DNA from: Trifolium pratense
Lineage: Eukaryota > Streptophyta > Magnoliopsida > Fabales > Fabaceae
Reading direction: 5' to 3'
Assembly: GCF_020283565.1 (NCBI RefSeq)
Contig: NC_060059.1
Span: 8,997,501 to 9,061,500 of the forward strand
DNA: 64,000 nt
Both the position numbers and the translations under genes were made by a program. Positions 47,623 to 60,871 of the stretch are shown piece by piece (the stretch's first letter is position 1; each line of letters opens with the position of its first letter). The notes beneath the pieces were generated by a model. It was not told the DNA's origin. It saw only the letters and a program-made list of their open reading frames with translations, and made no database searches.

Positions 47623-50600
47623 ATTCACGGTTTCAATTAAAATGTTTGTGGTTAATAGTTTTTTATTTTATTTTTGAATATCTGTATATTCTGTGATATG
47701 CAATAAGAAGAATTACGAGACAATATTTTTTTGGCCAATTGGCCTTCAAATTCTGAAAGCAAATGGTTAAAAGTAGAATGTGTTGGTCATTTATATATCT
47801 TCTAGTCAGTTAGTGTTTAATCAAAATTAGTGGCAGATCCAATTTTTCTCTATAACAATATCAATATATCCTCTAGGTGGGTGAAATGGTAGAATTTTTT
47901 AGGCATAAGCATAACCTGTGATCACAAAGTGCCGGTTAAACTATTTTCATCAGATAGCTATAAAACCAATGGTGCTCCATGGTAGCGAATTTTGGGCTAT
48001 CTAATGCCACAACAAGAGAGAAAAATAAGTGAAGCATGGATGAAAATGCTGAGTGGATATACAATAAAGATAAGACTAAGGACATATATTTGGTAGGAAG
48101 TTTGGGGAGCAACTGGTGCAGCGAAGATTATAGAAATTCAAAAGGTTTTTTGGTCACGGCATCATGTGAGAAGACCAATAGAGGTTCTAGTGGGATAAAT
48201 GAATAAAATGGGTGATAGCTCAATTAAAATGTTCTACTGGGGAACCATTAGGAGAAACCAACAGAAAAGAACTTGCTCTAAATGGTTTTACTAGAAAAGC
48301 CTCTTATCTTCCTTTGTATCTTAGGTCACTATTTTTATTTTGAGTTATACTGTCCTGTGAGGTTTACCTCTCTTCAATCTTCAATATAATTCTTATGTGT
48401 TCAATATGGTGAAATAAAGGTTTTAACTGTGGGGAAGCTGCTAACTTGGCGACTCCACGATGGCTTGGCATAGCTAAAGAAGCTGCAGTGCGTAGAGCTA
48501 CAATGAATCATCTTCCTATGCTTTCCCATCAGCAACTACTTTACATTTATGACACTGATACAGACAACTAAAAAAGCTATAATGGAACTTCTTCCTGATA
48601 ATCATCATCTACTTAAAGATTCCTCTCTGATCTCTGTAGCCTCACTTCACAGTGCAGTCTCAAGTAATGCCTTTATTCTTTGTCCTATATTCCGTTTTTA
48701 ATTGATTTTTCACATGTAGGTTTTAATTTATGCATATTGCATTGTGTAGTGAAATTGAACTTGTTAGCCGCTACAGGTACAACAGAGTTAGATAAGTAGT
48801 GGTTTCTAGAGTTACTGATCCTGTTGTCTAAATTCTAAGTTCCTGGATTCAACCAATAGAATATTAATATTATAAAGGAAATCAACTGTGTTGTGCATCA
48901 TTTGCAACTTCATCAGCACCTTATAACTTCCCTTCCTGCACTGATTTTTTCAGTACATCTGAGTTGTAATGCGCTATAGTTGATATATTGCATTGGTTCT
49001 ATGTAATATTGATCCAAAATGCCAAATTACTTTTACGAAAATTTTATTTGCTGTATGCAGCTAATCTATTCATTGTAAATCTTGTATATCCCTTATCCCA
49101 TGTTTGGGTGAAAATTAATGGAAAATAATTTTGCCAAACACGATCAATTTCTGATTTGCACTTTCCCTTGCATATTCAATTATTCATAATACTGTAGAAG
49201 CTGATATGGTGGCCAAATTTTTCAAAAAAGAAACATTTTGATAAAAATGTATATTGGAAATGCGGAAATGAGTTGTTATGTAATTTGTTCTTCAGGGGTT
49301 CTTTCTGTTTCTGAACTTGCGCCGGCAAAGGATTCGCAGAGTCATTGAACAAGTGCAATAAATAATGGAACATCTCCAGTAAATTTTTGAAGCCGCGAAT
49401 TTTCTGCTTGGAGCATGCTGTTCAGATAGTAAAGATGTTGCAAAGCAAAGGTGGAGCCAGTGTGCTGATAATTTATCATTCTGGTTCGTTTGAAGATTAC
49501 AAATATCAAATTGCATAGATTGTTTTGAATCTTTCAACTTCAACTTTGTTTGGAAAGCATGCAGCTCTTTCTTTTATCATCTTCGTTAGATCTTGAAGTA
49601 GCTTAAAGTAGCTTAGATGATCTTAGGAGTTGTTTCCATATATCGTGAATCTAGTATTAGTATGAATAGGTTTAGAACTTTGTCTTTCGTATCACATCAT
49701 TTCACATTGAATCAAAATCAATTCCAGATTATTCCTTCTAAGTTTTCTCATTTACTTCTTTCCCTACCTTAAACCCTACAATTTCAACAAGGTCTAATAG
49801 AATGGAATCATCTACATATCATCTGGTGATCAATGTATGATGTGTTACAATCCAGTTTTCTTTGACATATCAGTCATGGACATGCAAGTTGTATGCTCAT
49901 GGAAAATTGACAATCAAAGACATATCGAGATTCCACTACCTCTTTTCAGTTCAGTTAGCGGCTTCTAGTTGTTTGCTTACCTTTACTATTTTGCTTTTTT
50001 GTAGACTATCCGAAAATAAAGGCAAATGCCAGGGAAGTTGCAGAAGAGATACAAAGTGCTTTTGATCATGATGAGGTTCCAACGGATATTGCATCCCCAG
50101 AAAATTTGGCTCTGATAGATCTGGCAATTGACGGTGAAGAACTTAATGAATTTGAAGACTAGACATCTAAACTAGGCCTTAACTTGCAATTTTGTGTCAA
50201 TAATATAAACAAATCATCATGTAAACAAGTTCCTCTTACACTAGCATCAGGGATGCAGTTCTATGATAAACGTCCTGGTCTAAAAGGTCAAACCGTTTAG
50301 CTCAGGCTAAACCTGACAGCATTCAGAAAAAGACGGATGATCCATTGCATGGAAAAATAGATGGCTCCACTGCTAAAAGGAAGCTAATTCAATATTCAAG
50401 AAGGAAGTTCAAGACAAAGCAAAGTTGTTTCTCTATAGCAAGCACGGTCCGTGAATCCCATGAAAAGTTAAAAAATGTGTCAGCTGTTTTGAGTGGCGAT
50501 CATGACATACATGTTTCTAAAGATGAGCTTGACACAGACAATTTCAGGAGTGATTGTGCATTGTCACGTGGCTCTGCTTCTGCTGCAATTTCTCCAACGC

Positions 50601-51807
50601 ATCCTGCAATCCAGAATGCTGAAGCTCCCATCTGTCCAAGCTTAAATACCAGTGTCTCAGAAATATGTGGCAAAGAGAGCCAGAATTGTCAGGACAAGGG
50701 ATATTCTGGCTCACCTACATATGGAATAGACGGAAATGTTGATGGGTTTGGAAGCAACCAAATTACAGAAGCAATTGTCATTGATAGCAAGTGTAATAGC
50801 TTAGATTCGGATGGTGAAGGGTATCACATCACGAACATCAGTCTCCGTGCAAAAGCAACAGCAACGGTGGAGCTGTTTTATCTACTTCATTGGTAAACCA
50901 GCCTGCTCTCGCCATTGCGGATGGAAGTTTTGAAAGTCCAAATAATAAAGCAATAAGTGAACATACTCCTATTGCAGACGTTTGTGAAATTCCAAGAAAG
51001 CTTTATGATGCTGCAGACTTCCATAATACAGTAAGCTTGGATGCTAAGATGCAGCAAGAATGACAGGTTGGAAAAGGTGGTGAAAAGGAAACAATTCAGT
51101 CCACTCATATTTCAGCAAAACAATTGTGTGAATCTACAAGTAGGGAATATGCCAAGGAGTTGCACAATGAAATGGTTTTAGACTCTACAAAGCAGAGTCA
51201 GATCCAAAATGAGAATAGAGCTAATGAGGAACCTGTTTCTAGTTATGTTGCAAAAACTGACAATAGAAGTGTAACAATACCAGAAATAGGATGTTCTGAA
51301 GTTTCGGCAGAAACCTGTCCTAAATCATGTATTGAATTTATTTTGAATACAGCAAAGGAAATGGAAATCCAACCAATTTGTAGAAGTGATGAGGAACTTT
51401 CTGTATCAATCCAGGAATGTTCTAAAACCGAGAAAAAGACACATGGTAGAGAAAACGAATATGGAAGCGAAGTTGATCTGTCACAAGATAATGGAGAGCT
51501 GGAAAGCTATGACTTGAATACTACGGTTCCCAGATCAAATGCTGAAAAGCAAAAAAAGAGGAAAATGGAACACACAGCAAAGAACCAATTTGATTGCAAT
51601 GACTTTATAGGAAGTCCATGTGAGAGACTGAGGCCAAGAACTGGGAAGATTGCCACATAAGGAGGGGACATCAGCCAACATAAGGAGGAAAATCCAGTAG
51701 CTAAAAGGAAAAGGAGGCCTCCTGAAGCTTCAGTTCCTCACAAGGATAAAAAAGCCAATGTCAAAAAACCGCACAAGTGTGACATTGATAATTGGCATAT
51801 GAGTTTC
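47623..51807 (+). pseudogene. ELF6 pseudogene: segmental copy of introns 3-6 and exons 4-7
   Basis: This region aligns with 2422-7952 of the working ELF6 gene, introns included, so it was copied as DNA and not through mRNA. It lacks exons 1-3 (JmjN and the JmjC core) and all zinc fingers; the first finger Cys codon is TGG here and homology stops in GAGTTTC at 51807. A 972-bp deletion removed the end of exon 4, intron 4 and most of exon 5 (functional 3342-4313). Other lesions: TAG in place of Trp at 50160, a 5-bp insertion near 50827, a deletion near 50942, TGA near 51061, and a stop near 51657. Long stretches still translate (50345-50896, 51124-51660), so it is fairly young. It has single copies of the 236-bp and 27-bp repeats and the shared LINE relic (about 47970-48295). 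Confidence 0.95.
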
Positions 51808-52692
51808 ACTTGGTCATGGCAACAATTACGTATTCTAATGAGATGAATACTTTAAATTTTTAAATTCTCACTACTTCTACTTGGTGCCTATAATGCATGG
51901 CTTCTACAAAGTTAAAAAATTTATTAATCAAACTTGAGAGCTGAACCAATTTTTTAAAAAATTACACTTTTTTGCCTTAAAAAAGGCTCAAAAGAAATAA
52001 TTGAACAGACAAATAAACTTCGACTAAAAATTAAACGTGTCAAACTTGAGTTGGAAAAAAAATTGTATCGAACTCCAACCATATTTTGGGCTGAACCAAT
52101 TTTTGTTACCTTTGTATTTTATTATAATTATAACTGTAATAAATTACATGACAATCTTATCATACTAACGGAACTAATTTCGCACTGTGCTATTCTCGGC
52201 CGACTCTAAAAAAAATCACGGCAACGCCGCGCCCTATGCACGAGTATTGTACTAGTTATAATAAAAATGAAACAGAAGTGCACTCAAGAAAGTTGTTGCA
52301 TATTATTATTATTTACATATATGAAATGAGAGTTTAGAGTCTGATCTAGCGACTCTGATTACTGCAATTACTTATTTGCCATTATTTCCTTTACAGACAA
52401 TGGACCTCATACATACACAATAAATACACATTGTCGTGACTCTCTAATCTTGACATCCTAAGTTAACTCACTGTGGAGATTTTCTGTCAAGTAATTATAA
52501 TGAAATCAAGCAAAGTGAGAAAAATTGTTATTCCAGTCACCCAACTGACCGTTTTTATCTCCAACGCTTTACATAAATATGGCTTGCAGAGGAAACTTGT
52601 GATATTAACATCTATGTTGACTGTACAAAAGGAATGTGATGATTGGAAATTAGACCAAGACTTTCAACTAGGATGCTTGAGGATGTGAGAAT
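51808..52692. other. Intergenic region between the ELF6 pseudogene and Pumilio
   Basis: AT-rich and non-coding. A Helitron-like end lies at 52219-52255. Pumilio's 3' UTR (reverse strand) covers the right part, probably about 52300-52692. The ORF at 52473 is antisense to that UTR and has no features. Confidence 0.5.
52219..52255 (+). mobile_element. Possible Helitron 3' terminus beyond the ELF6 pseudogene
   Basis: A hairpin (CGGC-AAC-GCCG, followed by GCGC) lies upstream of TATTGTACTAG then T. CTAG before T is the Helitron 3' form. It lies about 410 bp past the end of the ELF6 copy. The 5' end was not identified. Confidence 0.35.
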
Positions 52693-55600
52693 TTAGGCCA
52701 ATAATCCTATGCGCCTTTCTGCAAACGATGAAAAGGTTTGTAAAAGAAATCTAAACAATTCACACAGACAAGCAATGTAAATTTATATATGGAGGAGTCT
52801 GTATTCTTTACCTCCAGTGGTTATCAGTTTCTCCACACGAGAAACTATGTGTTTTCCGTAAGTATATCGCTTGAGGGCATTTAAGTGAACCTTGATGCGA
52901 GAAAGGATCAACTCAAGGCTTTGATCATCACAGGTCTCGAGAACCTTTTGCACAACATAATTACCAAAAGGGTCTTTCATCATAGCCTGCATATTGCACA
53001 TTGTATCATGATTCATTCAGAACCTCTGATTTGATGAATGTATAAAACAACAATGTAGTTGAACTTTTATTTGAAATATATGTTAACCCTCGACATGGTT
53101 TTTTTCTTCCAACAAGCCTTCTCTGACTCTCTTGTCTTTGCTTATGACTATTCTGGAGGGTTTCTAATATTGATATGCAGCAAGATTGGAAAGTTTCATT
53201 GTATTTATTTATGGGGCCATTTTAAGCTGTTTGGAAAAATAAAAAAGGCAACTGAATGCTATAAGCTCCTAATGGAAGAGTCCAGCCCAAGGAAGGATCG
53301 GATCCATTGTGGATCTATTTTAGGCAGTCTTATCTTGCATTAATAAGAAAGAGGTTGATTGCATGACTCAAACTTGTGACCGCCTACCCTAGTGACATGT
53401 TAGCAACAACAACCTTTGTGACAATACATCCTTTCTTTTTATGCTATGTTTGGTAGCTACTTAAAAATAAGATAAAATTTAGAAATAATACAAGAGTAAA
53501 AATACTCGATTAAATTTGAGGGGCTAAATATTTAGGCTCTAACAAGTACACCTGGCATATGTGGAGACCATATTTAGAGTATAGAGGAGTTCTTCTAAAT
53601 TTCCATGCTTATGTTAATACATCTATTAATTTCATTTGTCTGGAAAATTTTGGGAAGGGAAACTAAACACAAATGAATGGTTTCTTGAACAATGATTGCA
53701 CAACAGTTTTAGTTACAAACTAATCTCTTCACCTGATAAAAAATTGACACGAAAATATTTGAATAACAGATAATCTCCAGCCTCAGATAATGAAAAACTG
53801 AAAAATATGAGATGAAAAGGGGGCCATACCTGTAAGGGCTCATTCTCATCAGAGGTACCAAGCATTTCATTCACCAAAATCTGACGTTCTTCAGGAGACC
53901 CGAAAGCCAAGCACTTCTCGATGACATTAGAAGCAAATTTTTGCTGGCTCATCTTAACAATTTGTCCAGCAAGCTTGCTGATAACAATAGTTCGTTCATG
54001 CGGTTTACCATATTCTAGGATGTGCTACAAAAGAAAAGTACAGTATGGAAATAACAACTGGGTTAGTAAAAATATGTAGCACGAGTAATAACTAGCAAAA
54101 CAAAAGGCAAGCAATCTTATTTTTAATTTAAAAATTAAAAGGAAATGATGTGGCAAATGATATGGCAAAAAATCCACGTGTCTGTCCAAGTGTGCATCAC
54201 TGTTTGCCACGTGTCCACATCTAACGGCGTTAGTCAAAAACTTGACGGGAGGGACTAACTTGTTAAACGGAAGAAAAGATAAGGGACCAATTTGAAACTT
54301 TTAAAAGATAAGGGACCAACTTGAAACCTAAAATAAAGATAAGGGACCAAATGTGCAATTAAGCCTTAAAAAAAGTAGCGTACTTAACAGTGTCTATTCC
54401 TATAATTTTAGGAATTATAACATGCACAAGATATGGCCCAAGGTACGGGACGTTGCAACTTGCAACATAAAATGATATGATCCTAAAGAAAAACCACATG
54501 AACGGACAACAAAGTATAGACAATGCTTTAGATCTAAAACTCTATTTGCTGGCAAATAAGGGAGGTAGCATTAGCATATGTCCAACAATTATGTTAGAAG
54601 ATTACTGCTCCAGACTGCAGTGTTTCATTCTTACCAAGGATGATCCTAAAATGGCCAAGAGCCTAAGACTAAGACAGAAGTAGAAAATGTTGTTTGTAAA
54701 AAGACAAGCATGAACTGGATCTCTACTAAAAAGGTCTAACAGTCGAGAGAAAGCCAAACTCATGAAACTATATTGCACATTACGAGTGCAGAAGTATAAG
54801 TGCACAATTCTCGAAGCATAAAACATGAACCGAAGTGCTAATGTACATTACCTATCCATGTCGTCGACCATGTAAAATAAACTCGTATGAAAATGTTACA
54901 TACCTGAATAACATAATTTCCATATTGATCCTGTGCTAAAGTGCATACAGATTGCATGATTTCATCCATGATAATTTCTTGAGTGTTTAGATCATCACAA
55001 TGTTCTAGAACCCTCTGTTAGGATCCATGTAAACTGTTAATTGTAAAATAAAAGGCTAAAAAGAAATACAGCTCATACTGCGTCAATAGAAGGTAAATAA
55101 TATGTCCAATGGTCTAACCTGAATAACTCTGCACCCATAAGGATGAGTAGAAAGTGCAACAACTTGCCCATAAAAGGATGAGATGATAAACTGAATTCTA
55201 TCTTGAGGGACACACTCTATACACTTCTGAATAACATGGTTTCCATTTTGGTCACGTACACATTTCATTATTGCACCACTCAGCTCCGACACCATTTGGC
55301 TCTGCTGATCAACATCAACCACCTCCAAGGCCTGTCAATAAATTTAGCAAAAGAGTTGAAATAGTGCGTTCATTTTACTACTTACCAATATTACCACAAA
55401 TCAAATAAGAACTAAATCCATTAAATCCTAATGATTACAGACCTAAGGATGGCTAAACCTTATATGTTTTACAGATACCACTATGAAATCAAAACAAACT
55501 TCAGCACTGCAGAAAGTGTAAAACAATACACAAGAATATCTCCAATATTCCATTTTTTACTTGGTATTAATCAAACATGAATCAGTTTAAAAAAGAATTG

Positions 55601-58468
55601 AGCAAAATAATCATGTTCATGTTTGATATATAAAAAAGAGGTCACCTTTACCTACAAACAGATGAACTGTGAGATTTGACAAGGAAAAACAGATCATCTT
55701 ATAGAAAAATTGAAGATACCAGGTTTTAAGAGTTAGGTGTGAGTTAACAAATAGGGAACTATATGAGAATATAAAGCTTGAAATGCACCTTCTGAATCAC
55801 TCTGCAACCGTACATTTGCAGACTAAGAGGTAAAACATGACCTGTAAGTTGGTTGGCCAATTCCTTTCTTTGACTATCTGTACCGTGCTCAAAAAACTGT
55901 AACATTGCAATATCAAGTGTGAAATTTTAACTAACCTCACAAAAAGAGCATATTTATAACACTACTCTCAGCATATAGTTAAAAAAAGCTAAATATACTT
56001 TCTGTATGACATAATTGCCAAAGACATCAGTCATCAAGGCACGAGCATGAGGAATGATCTCAGGAAATATCTTGGTCTTCTCTTCTACCGAAGCTGTTTC
56101 TAATTTCTGCTGAATAAAGCGGCTACCATACTGATCAGTACTGCATTATAGCACAGATTATCAATTCAGACTTCCAGAGCCATGCCACTAGAAAACAACA
56201 ACGGAGGTACTAAATCATACCTGAACTGTACCACATGATCAGTGATATCTGAAAGTTCAAAAGGTTTGGCTTTGTTGTTCTTAAATTCATCCAGCAAAGA
56301 TGAAGCGAACCTAGTCTCCATGTTATTGCCAATATCAGCATGCCATGAGTTGCCAGAACCTCCCATAGAACTTCTCATCATAGAGTTTATGTGCGAGATA
56401 CGTTCATTCTCAAACAGTGGATTTCCAGATCCAAGAGAAGGAAGTGATGAATTTGCTATCTGCTTTCCTGAATGTGGCATTCCAAGATCATATGGTTGAC
56501 TCCCAAATGACCCATGATTAAGAAGCCCAGATTTGCTCAGAAGTGGGAGTTCATACTGTTGCTTTTGTTGAATAAGAAGTGTCTCAAGATATGCTTTACG
56601 AATTGCCTCTCTGTCTCCATGTTGTGAAGCATCAGAGAAATTTCTCATTTGAAAAGGATCACCAGAACTATTCATCCCATGCATGGAGTAATCAGAACTT
56701 TGCTGCAAGTATTGGATGATGCGTGGATCCAGAGTTGCGGAATTCAATTCAGAACCCACTTGATTTCCCAGTGTATCTAAATTTTGTCCATCTCTGCGAC
56801 CCCTCAAGGCTGGAATCAAATAAATGAACAGTTAGATCCAACTAATGATGCCAAGTGACATCTCAGGAAACAGGCACACAAAAACACATTTTTACATACA
56901 CAAACACAAGCACAGAGAGAGAGAGAGGGGGAGAGAGGGAGAGAGAGAGAGAGGGAGAGAGAGAGACCTGTCTCAAGATGATTATTGTACACATTATTCA
57001 ATTTAGTGTTTGCAGGATATGCACCAGGAACTTGGCCAGCGAAGTCCATACTTGGCAAACTTGTTAAGTTTCCAGTAGAATGCACATTTGCACGGAGATT
57101 AGCAAAAGAAGCAGTTTTTTTCATTAGATTAACTCGCTCATTCAAACTAAATGTGTTAAGGTCTGTTGCAAGCTCGTTATGTTTGGGCAAATTAACATTG
57201 TTCGGTGTGTTTAACAGAACATTAGCATGATTATCAACTTCCATCTGCAGCTTAGATTTCAAAAAGTTTTCTTGTTCTGCACGTCTAGCACCAGATAAAT
57301 TTAACCCTGACACCATATCAGCAAGATCTGTCATACTGGAAGGGTGACCACTGTGATTACCCAAGCCAATCCCACTTTTCTCAGCAGAGAACACTTTGCT
57401 ACCCATTTGAGGAACTGCAGATCCAACAGGTCTCCCAATAGCATGCGAGTCAGGGGTCGTCGACCTTGACAGAGAAGAACCCACAGCAGATGAAAAACTG
57501 TGAGAGTTTACACCGTGGTTCTGAAGTCCAATCAAACCTGGGGTAGAGGCTGATGAACGCAATCCCTCGAAGGACTCACGATCAACAATGCCAGCTGAAT
57601 CCCTGATATCACCAAATGCATTGTGACTTGCTGGACGTGACATAGTGCTAGTCAAAACAGGTTGATCAAACCCATCCTGCTAAAATGTTCGGTTCAGCTA
57701 TAGGTGTCTTAAAATTCCAATGATAGAACAGGACAACAAATTAATAGAACATGCTTTTTCAAAGTATACAGAAGAAAAATCAACAGTACAACAGAAGCAA
57801 TCAGGATAAATAAATACCTGAAGAATGTCTGAATAACCAGTCCTCCTTGCACCAAGACCGGTTCCTGACATTCTTGTCATACCATCTGTATGTCTATCGA
57901 GTAACTGAGGTGAACTCTGCCTAGGGATATTACGTCCATTGGCTTTCCTCAATTCCATCAAATCATTTTCTGCATGTTGCAATGAAAATCCCGGTTGCAC
58001 CGAAAATAGCGATGAACTATTACCATTTGGGGTCACATTCTTCCTCCAGTCCCCAAATCCCTCATTTGAAGAAGACCCACCAACTTGAAACCTTTGTGCA
58101 ATACGCCAATCTTCTTTTGACAACAATGGTGGAGGCAACCTAGGATTAATACTCTCATGTGAGTAATAATATGAAAGATAAGCCGGGTGTGATCGAATCT
58201 CATCTTCAGTCAAAATTCCATCATTATTACTCCTCCCATTATTATTAGCTCCATAATCAAAATTCCTCAAACTGCCAAAAGCACTTAACGACCCCTCAAC
58301 TGTTGGAGGCGCACTTCCACTCCTATAAATATCATAACCACGTTCTCTATTTATAAACTGCTGATTCCGCTGCTCATGCAGTAACATTTCCAGCTCACTC
58401 TGCAACGATCCAATAGTCCTATTCGGCAAATCCAACGTTGGCACATCCACCTTACTCCCACTGGCCAT
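52693..58468 (-). CDS. Pumilio-family RNA-binding protein (APUM, canonical eight-repeat type)
   Basis: Cytoplasmic post-transcriptional repressor that binds 3' UTRs. Exons, 5' to 3': 58468-57818, 57676-56968, 56809-56221, 56140-55999, 55896-55789, 55331-55119, 55014-54904, 54024-53830, 52986-52812, 52718-52693; 972 aa. The start ATG gives [10 protein letters not shown]; the frame is open to 58492 but only through a GTG at the splice acceptor. About 630 N-terminal residues are low-complexity (Ser/Asn-rich). The Pumilio domain (about 630-965) has eight repeats with RNA-contact triplets [63 protein letters not shown] and PFGNYVVQK, the same as classical PUM, predicting UGUANAUA. The 26-nt last exon encodes ERRIGLLA; without it the ORF would end in non-family residues. 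A GA/CT repeat lies directly at the exon 2 donor. APUM4-like by context (inference). Confidence 0.93.
54170..54366 (-). mobile_element. Truncated Mutator-type MITE in a Pumilio intron
   Basis: Only one end is present: the right arm with repeated AAGGGACCAA words ending TGCAATTAAGCC, plus the central ACGTGTCCACATCTAACGGCGTTAG block shared with 42365-42676. The left arm is missing or decayed, and no target duplication remains. Confidence 0.7.
56905..56967 (+). repeat. (GA)n microsatellite abutting the Pumilio exon 2 donor
   Basis: On the gene strand the intron starts GTCTCTCTCTC and continues as an imperfect CT repeat for about 60 bp. The donor is therefore GTCTCT, a weak match to GTAAGT. Confidence 0.93.
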
Positions 58469-60871
58469 CTCCAACTCCAAACTCGAAGTCACCTAAGAAT
58501 GCCACCAAAAACACCCCATTAAAGTTACCTAAACAAAAAAACAATTTTTTACTCAAAAAAAAAAAAAAAACAAGAAACCAATTTTACATTTTTATGGAAA
58601 AATAAAAAATACCCAACACCTCAATCTACTTTCAAATTACCATGAAACCAAACAAACCATAAGAAAATAATGATCATGGTTAATTCTCTTTCACTATATA
58701 ATCCAAAAGCTAATAATTCACATTAAATTAAGGACAATAATTACATCAAACAAAAATTCTACTATTCTATTTAATTAATTTACCCATAAAGTATAAATCA
58801 ATGCAGAATTTCCAATTATAGGTAAAAAAAATTAAAATTATACCTTAGAGACTCCCTCCAAAGCTGAAAAGGAACCTTGACATCAATCAACAAAACAAAA
58901 TCCGTAATCCGATCCTATCTGAAACGGAGATAGAGAAATTCGATATCAACAATTAACGCGCAAATCAACACATAGATTTTGCACATTTCTTCATAATTAA
59001 CGTAATGATTAAAAAAATATGAATAAATAAATCCAGATTTTATTAATTTTTTATAGATTATTATATTATATAAGGAATTGTTGTTGTTTCAAAAAAAAAA
59101 AAAAAAGGAATTGTTGCAGGTAGAGATTTCCAATAAGGAAAAAAGAAGAATTAAGTTACCGTTTTGAGGAAGCTGAAAATCGTTTGTTTTCTGTTCCGAA
59201 TCAGAAATAGAACAATTTTCTGAAAAGGGATTTTTTTTTGCAGAGAGTTGTTCTTGGGTCTCGAAATTGGGCTTTTTCCTTTTAATGGGCTTTTCCTCTT
59301 TTTGTCTCATATATTATCCAAACTAACCGTATCTGGTTTATCGGTTCGGTTTGATTTTCAGGGTTTTTTAAAAGTGAATTCGAACCAAACTAAACCGATG
59401 ATATATGGTTTATATTTGGTTTGTTTGATTGGTTTGCCTAAAAATTTACATTAGATTATCATAAAAATAAGAAAACACCGACTCAGTTGACAGAATATTG
59501 TAGGTTATTATAGGATCGAGATTCGAACCTCACTAGTCTCACTTGTTTTTCGAAACGGGAAGACACTAAGACAATATGAGACAATATATATTCATCAATT
59601 AATCTACCTTAGAACCCTATTTAGTGTTGTCTAATTATGAGCTATGATGGGTCGACATTTTATTGTCTACCAGTAAATACTTTAATGTTATTTGATATAA
59701 AAAAAAGTCCGAGTTTCGAACATTAAAAAAAAAATGTGAAGTGTTTTTTGTGTGTGTTTTCGAAATATACTTAATATATAGAAGATAAAAAATAAGAGAG
59801 ATAGAAATAAACATATACATTATCAATACAATATTTTTTTTTTGAACAAACATTATCAATACAATATTACTATTGTTCAAATAACACAACAGTTATTTGG
59901 TTTGTACATCAACAATACATTCACTATTTTGCCCAAATAATGCCTTCAAAATATTACATGACAATAGGAAATTTTGCTAAGAACAACAAATATGTACTTT
60001 GGACCTCTCTAAGAGACCATAAATGCTTGGTGGACATTCTATATCAACTTGATAGTATTGGCATTATCATGGTCTCAATCTTTCAATTTTAGTTGTATTC
60101 TTTTGGACTTTACCAAAATTTGTATTATATCATTAATATCTAATACTCCTCTTCACCACTTAGCCTTTCGATATACTATATGTAAGGATATTTTCATAAA
60201 ATAAAATGTAGGCCCTAGCAATGTTTTAGTTAGTTATGTCATAGGTTTTCAATCCACATAGTACATTCTTCTTTCTTCCTTCATAATTTTTTCATTTAGT
60301 TTTAACTTTTAAGGGACACTCATTTTTCTAGTTCCGTGTCCTTGTGAGTTGGCACTTTTGTTTTTTTTTGTACTTTGAATCACAACTATTTGTGTTTATA
60401 CCCTATCATTTACGGCTACCGTACAAGCAGTCAGATTTTTGACTTATTTAATCACAACCATCCATTTTAATCGGATGATTAGAAACAGTTACTACGTGAC
60501 GCAGTAAGTAACTATGTTAAATCCAAATTCATTGTTGCATTATATGGTTATGTCATGGAGATTCTTTATCAAGAAATGTAATAGACATTTTCAACTGAAA
60601 GAAAATACTCTTTAATAAATTCATTTGAAAGGTTCTTACAAACTCTTAAAAATGTTTCTCAACATAATCTATATTACCAACACTTCAAACCTGAGCAAAA
60701 CTTTTTATGATATGCTAACAAGTAACAACAAATAATAGTAACAGAATGGAGATGCCACAATAAGCAAAAAATTGACTCAAAATTGGGATGTGAAATCACA
60801 ACATATAGAATTTTGAAAAGGGTAGATACTAGCAAACAAATCTCATCTTCCATGATTTATGCCACAAAACT
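58469..60871 (-). promoter_or_regulatory. Pumilio 5' leader, promoter region and intergenic DNA
   Basis: Leader exons can be proposed on the minus strand: 58492-58469 (coding exon upstream part), 58918-58844, and one with a donor at 59160 (CAAAACG|GTAAC), separated by introns with normal signals. The promoter would lie beyond about 59260. A SINE-like piece with a B box (GAGATTCGAACCTC) is at about 59480-59560. 59600-60870 is AT-rich, with no coding evidence, and ends in the AVT1 3' UTR; AATAAA-type signals occur there. Confidence 0.45.

Noticed and set aside
50345..51660. Open frames in the ELF6 copy as a short functional gene
   Set aside because: They lack any domain, are interrupted by a frameshift and stops, and have no start context; the source gene explains them.
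53059..53343. 94-codon plus-strand ORF in a Pumilio intron
   Set aside because: It lies between Pumilio exons 8 and 9 on the opposite strand with no domain and no splice partners; likely chance.
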